A stretch of DNA of 64,000 nt. It comes from Alphaproteobacteria bacterium casp-alpha6. GTDB lineage: Bacteria; Pseudomonadota; Alphaproteobacteria; Rhodobacterales; Rhodobacteraceae. The first letter of the stretch is position 1; each line of letters opens with the position of its first letter. A program made the position numbers and the translations under genes. Shown piece by piece: positions 1 through 6,659 of this stretch. Where the stretch lies: NCBI GenBank assembly GCA_001510135.1, contig LFER01000023.1:1-64000 (forward strand). Direction: 5' to 3'. The notes below the pieces were generated by a model, which did not search any database, was not told where the DNA came from, and saw only the letters and a program-made list of their open reading frames with translations.

Positions 1-330
1 TTTAAATGCTCTTAGAGCTATGGACATAAACGCGCTCGTAATAAGCGGATCGGACCCGGGGGCGGTACCCGGCGGCTCCACCAAGACCCGTTCATTTGAC
101 GGACATGGGGCCGAAACAGGATCGACGAACGTCTAAAGGGGTTAGCTTTGTCTCGGCGAGATACCACCGTACCGGTTCAAACAGTACAATTGCAAATGAC
201 AATCGTGCTCCAATGGCGATGGCTGCGTAAGCAACCGGAGTTATTGAAACTTTAAGCCCTGAGGCATAGCTGCTTCAGGCGGGGTTCGCAGGCACCTGGC
301 AACAGAAGCCTGCACTACAGACACCGGTAC
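1..330 (+). ncRNA. ssrA: tmRNA, circularly permuted two-piece form
   Basis: Rescues stalled ribosomes and tags the nascent peptide for proteolysis. The gene is permuted as in other alphaproteobacteria: the acceptor piece comes first and ends in CCA at 81-83; the coding piece begins at 107. Bases 107-113 (GGGGCCG) pair over seven positions with 73-79 (CGGCTCC), rebuilding the tRNA-like acceptor stem. A T-arm is visible at 56-72, with stem CCGGG/CCCGG and a seven-base loop. The conserved 5' segment around 119-130 (GGATCGACGAAC) and the tag frame at 192-230 follow. The spacer 84-106 should be removed during processing. The outer ends are not resolved: the 5' end may lie left of the window, and the 3' end near 320-330 is an estimate from family size. 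Confidence 0.9.
192..230 (+). other. tmRNA proteolysis-tag reading frame
   Basis: Reads A-N-D-N-R-A-P-M-A-M-A-A followed by TAA, starting from the resume codon GCA at 192. Together with the alanine carried by the charged tmRNA this gives the tag added to stalled proteins. The AND(N) start is the part bound by the SspB adaptor, and the hydrophobic end closing in Ala-Ala is the ClpX signal. The sspB gene begins 266 bases further on. Confidence 0.9.
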
Positions 331-495
331 TTTCATGAAAGACGGAATTAAAGCTCAAGCCATTCGTATTTTTATTGCCCCTAGCGCTTTCTGCTTTGAG
401 CGGTAAACTGATGATAAGAATCGCCATTCAAACGTTGGTTTGATGTGCACGGCGCCTGCCATCACGGGATGCGTGTAAATGTGAAGGACAAAGGA

Positions 496-1011
496 ATGAC
501 TGGCACTCTCGATTATGGCAGCATCATGAATAGGGCGATGCGTTTTTTCGTGCAGCAGGTTTTAAGTGAGGTATCACAAAACGGGCTTCCTGGTGATCAC
601 CATTTCTTTATCACGTTGGATACGACATATGTTGGACTTGAAATGGCGCCATGGCTTCATGAGCGTTATCCAGAAGAAATCACCGTTGTCATGCAGCACT
701 GGTTTGATAATCTTGAAGTAGATGACATCGGTTTTTCTGTTACATTAAATTTCGGAAACAATCCTGAGGTTCTTTATATTCCTTATGATGCAATCATCAC
801 CTTTGTGGACCCTTCTGTCGAATTTGGGGTGAAATTTGAACAAACCGATGCAGCATCCAAATCGGGTGATGCCGCATACAGCATCGCCCGCACCACAAAC
901 AAAAAGGAAACTTCTGAAAAAACTGACCAAAGCTCTGCGTCCCGCCCCTCTTCTTCGACTGGGGAAAAAGACGCGGATATTGTCAGGCTTGACGAATTTC
1001 GCAAACAGTAA
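496..1011 (+). CDS. sspB: SspB-type ClpXP protease adaptor (alphaproteobacterial family)
   Basis: 171-residue protein of the alphaproteobacterial SspB family, which tethers ssrA-tagged proteins to ClpX for degradation by ClpXP. The N-terminal 110 residues carry the family core: an IDYG-like opening (T-L-D-Y-G), the HHFFITLDT segment, VVMQHWFDNLEV, and FSVTLNFGN followed by YIPYDAI and FVDPSVEFG. The remaining tail is hydrophilic and ends in a short basic segment, as expected of the flexible linker plus ClpX-binding end. An in-frame start exists upstream at 445, but ATG 496 has a GAAGGA ribosome site eight bases before it and matches the family's usual N terminus. It lies directly downstream of the tmRNA gene whose tag it would recognise. 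Confidence 0.9.
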   Translation: MTGTLDYGSIMNRAMRFFVQQVLSEVSQNGLPGDHHFFITLDTTYVGLEMAPWLHERYPEEITVVMQHWFDNLEVDDIGFSVTLNFGNNPEVLYIPYDAIITFVDPSVEFGVKFEQTDAASKSGDAAYSIARTTNKKETSEKTDQSSASRPSSSTGEKDADIVRLDEFRKQ

Positions 1012-1176
1012 TTTTTCTTTTTTGCCTAAGAGTTTCGTGGTGCATCGCCCTGTTGAGTATGCAGAAAATCAGACGTCCCTACCCTATACAATGGCCAAGA
1101 AAACCCGTTACTCTTCGCTTATCACTGCAAATTGATTAAAATGCAGTTTGAATAAATGAATTTGACGGAGCTTACG

Positions 1177-2571
1177 ATGTCACAAACCCGCACTGAACCT
1201 GACAGCTTTGGTCCCTTAGACGTTCCTGCAGACAAATATTGGGGCGCTCAGACACAAAGATCCATCATTAATTTTCCGATAGGCTGGGAAAGGCAGCCGG
1301 TCAGCATTGTGCGCGCGCTAGGTGTTATTAAACAGGCCTGCGCAGAAGCGAACAAAGCCTCTGGAAAATTGGATGCTGGACGGGCAGATGCGATCATTCA
1401 GGCAGCATCGGAAGTTGTCTCAGGCAAATTTGATGATAATTTCCCACTTGTGGTCTGGCAAACGGGATCGGGCACGCAATCAAATATGAACGCAAACGAA
1501 GTCATTGCGAACCGTGCTATTGAAATTTTGGGGGGCATTATTGGATCGAAAGATCCCGTACACCCCAACGATCATTGCAATATGGGCCAGTCTTCAAATG
1601 ACACCTTCCCGACCGCAATGCATATTGCCACAGCGATGATGGCCCATGACGTTCTGCTGCCAGGACTTGAAAAACTCCACAGCGCCCTTTTGGACAAAGT
1701 CGCGACCTTTGACGGCATCATCAAGATCGGTCGCACGCATACACAGGATGCAACGCCTCTTACCTTGTCTCAGGAATTTTCCGGTTATGCCCATCAAGTT
1801 GCCATGGGCATCAAACGTGTCAAAAAATCCCTCGAAGACATTTATGAATTGGCGCAAGGGGGCACCGCAGTGGGAACAGGGCTCAATACGTCAAAGGGCT
1901 GGGACACGACCGTGGCGGCTAATATGGCGCGTATCACGGGACTTCCTTTTGTCACGGCTCCCAACAAATTCGAAGCTCTTGCAGCCCATGACGCCATGGT
2001 CGAAATCTCGGGCAGTTTAAAAACAGTCGCCGCCAGCCTTTTCAAAATTGCCAATGACATTCGCCTTTTAGGCTCTGGCCCGCGCTGCGGATTGGGCGAA
2101 TTGATTTTGCCGGAAAACGAACCCGGAAGCTCAATCATGCCGGGTAAAGTCAATCCCACCCAATGCGAAGCCATGACACAGGTCTGTGCCCATGTGATCG
2201 GAAATGATGCGGCGGTGGGGTTTGCAGGCAGTCAGGGGCATTTTGAATTAAACGTCTACAAACCCATGATGGCCTATAATGTTCTGCAATCTATGCAGCT
2301 TTTGGGGGATGCATGTTCCGCATTTACCGATAACCTCGTGGTCGGGCTGAAGGCGGATGAAGTGCGCATAGACAAATTGATGCGGGAAAGCCTGATGTTG
2401 GTCACGGCCCTAGCGCCCCAAATCGGCTATGACAACGCCACGACTGTCGCTAAAACCGCCCATAAAAATGGCACCACACTCAAGGAAGAGGCCATCGCCT
2501 TGGGGTTTGTGGATGAAGACACCTTTGACAGGGTCGTGCGTCCCGAAAATATGGTGGGTCCCAAAGGATGA
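1177..2571 (+). CDS. fumC: class II fumarate hydratase
   Basis: Interconverts fumarate and malate in the TCA cycle; an oxygen-stable homotetramer of the fumarase/aspartase superfamily. The 464-residue length is normal. Visible features are the N-terminal [34 protein letters not shown], and the superfamily signature [11 protein letters not shown] from residue 317, which contains the catalytic serine loop. ATG 1177 is preferred over an in-frame ATG at 1156 because GGAG sits six bases upstream and FumC proteins usually begin just before the DSFGPL-V segment. The stop overlaps the next start (ATGA), so the following small gene is probably translationally coupled. Confidence 0.96.
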   Translation: MSQTRTEPDSFGPLDVPADKYWGAQTQRSIINFPIGWERQPVSIVRALGVIKQACAEANKASGKLDAGRADAIIQAASEVVSGKFDDNFPLVVWQTGSGTQSNMNANEVIANRAIEILGGIIGSKDPVHPNDHCNMGQSSNDTFPTAMHIATAMMAHDVLLPGLEKLHSALLDKVATFDGIIKIGRTHTQDATPLTLSQEFSGYAHQVAMGIKRVKKSLEDIYELAQGGTAVGTGLNTSKGWDTTVAANMARITGLPFVTAPNKFEALAAHDAMVEISGSLKTVAASLFKIANDIRLLGSGPRCGLGELILPENEPGSSIMPGKVNPTQCEAMTQVCAHVIGNDAAVGFAGSQGHFELNVYKPMMAYNVLQSMQLLGDACSAFTDNLVVGLKADEVRIDKLMRESLMLVTALAPQIGYDNATTVAKTAHKNGTTLKEEAIALGFVDEDTFDRVVRPENMVGPKG

Positions 2572-2741
2572 ATACACCGATAAACCTGAATAAATACAAA
2601 AAGCAGAAAGCACGAGCCGACAAAAAGGCTCAAGCGGCAGAAAATTCTGTAAAATTTGGGCTCACCAAGACGGAGCGGCTGAACGCCAAAAATGAAACCC
2701 AAAAACGAGACGCACATCTAGACGGGCATAAGAGCGAATAA
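2568..2741 (+). CDS. small basic DUF4169-family protein
   Basis: 57-residue hydrophilic protein with no membrane segment and no cysteine. It begins [10 protein letters not shown] and is rich in Lys, Ala and Glu, with the KFGLTKTER segment typical of the DUF4169 family. That family is found mostly in Rhodobacterales beside fumC; no function is established. It overlaps the fumC stop by four bases (ATGA), and its own TAA shares a base with the ATG of the next gene (TAATG), so the three genes are probably co-transcribed and coupled. Confidence 0.8.
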   Translation: MNTPINLNKYKKQKARADKKAQAAENSVKFGLTKTERLNAKNETQKRDAHLDGHKSE

Positions 2742-2962
2742 TGAGCCTCAGACCCAAAAAACGATCTCTTAATTTACGCGGACATCAAACAAGTGTCACC
2801 CTTGAAGATCGTTTTTGGCGCGCATTTTGCCAAATCGCTCATGACAAAGGATTATCTATCAATGGGTTAGCGGCGGAACTTGATGAGAGTCGTGATCTGG
2901 AAACAGGGCTTGCCAGCACGATTCGTGATTATGTCCTAAAGCACTATATGGACAAAGAATGA
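2741..2962 (+). CDS. small ribbon-helix-helix domain protein
   Basis: 73-residue protein. The stretch HQTSVTLEDRFWRAFCQIA followed by GLSINGLAAELDE and a final IRDYVLKHY helix fits the ribbon-helix-helix fold (RHH_4-type): one strand and two helices that dimerise and bind DNA. The targets are unknown. As the last gene of the fumC cluster it may be a local regulator, but nothing in the sequence shows an operator. Its start overlaps the previous stop by one base. The gene converges on the P450 gene with a 37-base gap that holds no clear terminator. Confidence 0.8.
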   Translation: MSLRPKKRSLNLRGHQTSVTLEDRFWRAFCQIAHDKGLSINGLAAELDESRDLETGLASTIRDYVLKHYMDKE

Positions 2963-2999
2963 CCATCCGTTTTCTTGGATCACTTAATTTTCTCTTGAG

Positions 3000-4343
3000 C
3001 TATCTTTTATCAAATTTCAGATAAAACCCATGTTGTGCCCGCACCGTAAGATGGGCGACCGGAACGGGTGTGTCACAACCTTCTGTACTGACACGAAAGG
3101 ATTTCAACACATTTGCCAATAACAGGGGGCCTTCGATCATCGCAAATCCCGCACCCGGGCACACGCGCGTGCCTGCGGAAAAGGGAATAAAGGCCTCTCT
3201 CTGACATGTCCTGCCATTTTCACTTTCCCAGCGATCAGGGTCAAAATCATCAGGATGATCCCAGAGCCGGTTTTGTCTGTGAAGATGCCACGGGCTGATC
3301 ACAATCGTACTGCCCTTTTTCAAAACTCTTTCCCGAAAGGTTTCAGGTTTTGCCGTCTCGCGCACCATCATTGGTACCGGCGGGTAAAGGCGCAGCGCCT
3401 CTCGAAACACCGCGCGCGTCAAGCGCAAGCGCGAAATGCTGGAGAAATCCTCATTCAGGATACGGGCTTCCTCGGCCAAACGGTCCTGCCAGTCAGGATA
3501 AAGCGCCATTAGGTAAAGCGACCATGCCAAAGCAGAGGCGCTTGTTTCATGTCCTGCAAGGAAAAAGATCGCAACCTGATCCACCATTTCAGTGGTATCA
3601 AAACACTGTCCTGTCTGGGGGTCCTCTGTTGTCATAATTTTTGTTGCCAGATCGAGCGGCGCGGTCCCTGCCTTGATCTTTTCCATCCGCATTTGTGTGA
3701 GATCCTTGATTAAGCTACGGATGGTACGTGCAGCGGATTTGGTCTGACGGGAATGAAACCGCGGCATCCTTTTGGGCAAAGGCGCAAAGGCGGCGATGTT
3801 CAAAATAGGTTGTTCACGTTGATATTTGCGAAATTCGTGGAAAACCGCAGAGGCGATTTCATCTTCTATTGGAATGGAAAACAGGGTGCGAAATATCACG
3901 TCTGCAGCCGCAAAACTTGCAATTTCTTCCACCTCATGCACCCCACAGCCTAGTCGATCCACCATTGCTTGGGCAGCGTTATACATCGCGGGATAGGTTT
4001 CTTTCAGCCGTTCTCCTTCAAAGGCGGGATCAATGATGCGGCGCTGTCTTTTCCAATCCTCTCCATTGGCAAGAAAAACACTTTCCCCCAAAAGCGGACG
4101 CAGCCCCTCGCCCACACGATCAGATTTGGGAAAATCATCGGGACGTTCTTTGAGAATAAGTTGGATCAATTCGGGTTGATTGACCAGATAAGACCGGAAA
4201 AACGGGGTTTTAAACTCTGCCATCCAAGCACGGTAAAGTCTTTCGGGCTGAGCAGAAAGAATATCTTGTTTAAAGGCCTTCATATATTGCCAAAGTGACA
4301 CTTTGTCTTTGCGTGATATGGGTTTTGGCGGCAGCATCAGCAA
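3000..4343 (-). CDS. cytochrome P450 monooxygenase
   Basis: 447-residue soluble P450. The I-helix oxygen-activation motif (AGHET), the K-helix ExxR (EALRLYPP) and the heme-ligand loop F-S-A-G-T-R-V-C-P-G with the cysteine thiolate at Cys395 are all present, so the enzyme should be active. There is no N-terminal anchor, so it is cytosolic and needs external ferredoxin and reductase partners; none is encoded nearby. The substrate cannot be deduced; the overall pattern resembles fatty-acid or terpene-type bacterial P450s that lie beside hydrolases. Its start overlaps the 3' end of the upstream hydrolase gene by seven bases, indicating one transcript. Confidence 0.93.
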   Translation of the reverse strand: MLMLPPKPISRKDKVSLWQYMKAFKQDILSAQPERLYRAWMAEFKTPFFRSYLVNQPELIQLILKERPDDFPKSDRVGEGLRPLLGESVFLANGEDWKRQRRIIDPAFEGERLKETYPAMYNAAQAMVDRLGCGVHEVEEIASFAAADVIFRTLFSIPIEDEIASAVFHEFRKYQREQPILNIAAFAPLPKRMPRFHSRQTKSAARTIRSLIKDLTQMRMEKIKAGTAPLDLATKIMTTEDPQTGQCFDTTEMVDQVAIFFLAGHETSASALAWSLYLMALYPDWQDRLAEEARILNEDFSSISRLRLTRAVFREALRLYPPVPMMVRETAKPETFRERVLKKGSTIVISPWHLHRQNRLWDHPDDFDPDRWESENGRTCQREAFIPFSAGTRVCPGAGFAMIEGPLLLANVLKSFRVSTEGCDTPVPVAHLTVRAQHGFYLKFDKR

Positions 4344-5515
4344 AGCGCTCTATAACGGGCGGTCGGGGTCAGGATACGGGATTTTGACGGAGAACGCCCC
4401 TTAAATCGCGCCGCCAGGGTTTTTGATCCAGCGGTGATTTGAAAACAATCATAGGCCTCAGCATGATCAAAAGCGCAGAGATACTGGAAATGAAGCCGAA
4501 AAAATCGCCATCGCACCGCCTTCCACTTACTTGCAGAAAGGGTTTGTGTGAATGCGGCCGATAAGACAAGCGGCCATTTTTGTGCATCTCTTGCCACACC
4601 GCAGTCTGCAACTGGATCACAGAGAGCAAAGCTGCACCCATCACCCGGAGCGGTGACATCAATCCATGTCAAGTCATCGCTTTCGGACAAATCCCGCAAG
4701 TCCTGACGCAATTGCTTGGCATCAGGTAAAAAGGCAACCATGGGAACCACCTGCCCCAAAGATAAAAAACCCAAGGGGCATGTCGCTTGTTTCAACTGCC
4801 CGTCGCGCGAAAGCTCTGCGAGCACAGAAACTGCAAGATGTGCCCCAGAGGAGTGACCCACCACAAGGATTTCATCCCACTCTTCAGTCAGGGCCACTGA
4901 AATTTTCTCCTTAAATTGGCGCAAACGCTCTTTTAGTTCCGGAGGATATGCGCCGCGCAGCTTCGCAGAATGGGCGTAATCCTGCATCAGGTAATAGGCA
5001 AAAACCTTGTGATCATATTTTTGAAACAGGGCCAAAACGGGCCATATGATCACCAGCGCTACCCAAGAAAGCATGGGACGAATTGCCACAAGGAGCCGCG
5101 AGACTCCATAGGCAACCCCAAGGGCAATTGCCAATTGAACAATCAAAAACCCAATTGGATAAAGGGCGGCAATCACCGGACCTTTGCGCAATTTGACGAT
5201 GTCAAACAGGGTTGCGGTAGAGATATAAATCCACGCCGTTTTTAGCATATTGAGATAGGTGAAAAATATTCCCGAAGACATCGAAGTTTTCACAATGTCC
5301 GACCACATCAACACTTCTATTTCAGCCTCACTTTTTCCGGCCTCATCGCATAATTCTGCGCGCCAGCCGTAACCGGCCTTGAAATTGGCTTTGTATTGAT
5401 CAAGCTGATATCCGGTAATCCGTGCCTATTCCTGACCTTCGCGGCGATAGAGTTCTCGGTATCGTCTTGGGGGAAACGGGTCAAAACCGGGTATGTAAAA
5501 AACCCTGCGCTTCAC
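4337..5515 (-). pseudogene. alpha/beta hydrolase gene interrupted by an in-frame amber codon
   Basis: Read from GTG 5515, which has an AAAGG ribosome site nine bases upstream, the frame opens M-K-R-R-V-F-Y-I-P-G-F-D-P-F-P-P-R-R-Y and runs 29 codons to a TAG at 5428-5426. It then continues in the same frame without further stops to 4337 (393 codons in all). The downstream part has two to three hydrophobic segments and a G-H-S-S-G nucleophile elbow with Ser222 in full-length numbering, as in serine esterases and lipases. The codon before TAG is Glu and the context is compatible with a CAG-to-TAG change. An internal ATG at 5314 would give a 325-residue product, but no good ribosome site precedes it. 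It is co-oriented and overlapping with the P450 gene. It could be a recent nonsense mutation, a sequence error, or readthrough. Confidence 0.75.
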
Positions 5516-5575
5516 TTAATTGCACCTTTATTCCACCGTCCACACCGTCATTATGACTGCGATTTCCCCCAAAGG

Positions 5576-6325
5576 CTAGCCCAGGTTTGCCAAGCTTGGA
5601 AATGTGTCCAATATCCAAAACGAAAAATCTGCAAATCCGCCGGTCAGCATCATTAGACCAATCGTCCAAAGCAACAGTCCCATCAACCGTTCTATAATTT
5701 GCATATGTCGTTTTAGCCACGTCAAGGTTGCTGATAGTCTGCTTAAAAACAGCGCAACCAGCAAGAATGGCACCCCAAGGCCAAGCGCATAGACCCCCAA
5801 AAGAGTTGTCCCACGCGCCACGGATCCTTCGCTGGCCGCCAATGTCAGGATAGAGGCGAGCTGTGGGCCAATGCAGGGCGTCCAGCCAAAGGCAAAAGCC
5901 AACCCAAGAACGTAAGCTCCAAAGGCAGAGCCATTTTGTGAAGACGCGTCAAATCGCGCCTCCCGTTCAAGAAATCCAATCCGAAGAATTCCCAAAAAAT
6001 GCAATCCAAACCCCATCACCAAAAGTCCGGAAATCGTAATTAATATGTCTTGATAAGACAAAAACACAGTGCCAAGTGCCGAGGCTGTAAAGCCTAATAT
6101 CAGAAATACCGTGGACAGCCCCAATACGAAAAAAAAAGCGGGCAAAAAGACTGAAACCGCTTTGTTGTTATCGGTTGCCTCTGAAAGGGAGATCCCGCTC
6201 ATATAAGCAAGGTAAGGCGGCACTATGGGCAAAACACATGGGCTCAAAAAAGAAATAACGCCGGCCAAAAACGCCAGAGTCAGGGCCGGTATGAGTGTTG
6301 CATCTATGATATCGATTCCAAACAT
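5576..6325 (-). CDS. ccdA: CcdA-family thiol-disulfide membrane transporter (cytochrome c biogenesis)
   Basis: 249-residue membrane protein with six predicted helices that passes reducing equivalents from cytoplasmic thioredoxin to periplasmic thiol proteins, mainly for cytochrome c maturation. The two conserved cysteine sites are present: S-P-C-V-L-P-I-V-P-P in helix 1 and W-T-P-C-I-G-P in helix 4. Its length is that of the short CcdA form without extra periplasmic domains. It is the first gene of a minus-strand run with the hydrolase (60-base gap) and the P450, though no functional link is obvious. It is divergent from the TusA-like gene. Confidence 0.92.
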   Translation of the reverse strand: MFGIDIIDATLIPALTLAFLAGVISFLSPCVLPIVPPYLAYMSGISLSEATDNNKAVSVFLPAFFFVLGLSTVFLILGFTASALGTVFLSYQDILITISGLLVMGFGLHFLGILRIGFLEREARFDASSQNGSAFGAYVLGLAFAFGWTPCIGPQLASILTLAASEGSVARGTTLLGVYALGLGVPFLLVALFLSRLSATLTWLKRHMQIIERLMGLLLWTIGLMMLTGGFADFSFWILDTFPSLANLG

Positions 6326-6409
6326 AGTCTTTCCTTAGCGAAATAAATGCCCTGCGTCACTGTCGTCATTGTACACTTATCTGTGTGGACAAGGCTCCGA
6401 CTTCAACCT

Positions 6410-6646
6410 ATGTCCCATAGTATGGTACATGAACTTGATGCACGCGGCCTCTTATGTCCCTTACCCGTCTTGAAAGCGCGTAAGCGGTTAATTCCGCTTT
6501 CCAGCGGGGAGGTCTTGCGCGTTATGGCAGATGACCCTGCTGCTTGGGTGGATTTTCCTCTTTTCTGTCAAGAAAATGGACATGTGCTCAAAGATGTTCA
6601 AGAACTGGAAGACGGGACCACGCTTTATCTTATCGAAAAGGCGTGA
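6410..6646 (+). CDS. TusA/SirA-family sulfur carrier protein
   Basis: 78 residues from ATG 6410 (M-S-H-S-M-V-H-E-L-D-A-R-G). The defining motif L-L-C-P-L-P-V-L-K-A-R carries the sulfur-accepting cysteine. TusA-fold proteins relay persulfide sulfur for tRNA thiolation or for molybdenum-cofactor and other sulfur transfers. The members in Rhodobacterales are not all true TusA, so no symbol is given. The start is uncertain: ATG 6410 or 6422 both fit the family, while the open frame extends back to 6347. It converges on rne with only 13 bases between stops. Confidence 0.82.
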   Translation: MSHSMVHELDARGLLCPLPVLKARKRLIPLSSGEVLRVMADDPAAWVDFPLFCQENGHVLKDVQELEDGTTLYLIEKA

Positions 6647-6659
6647 TCCACTCTTGGTC

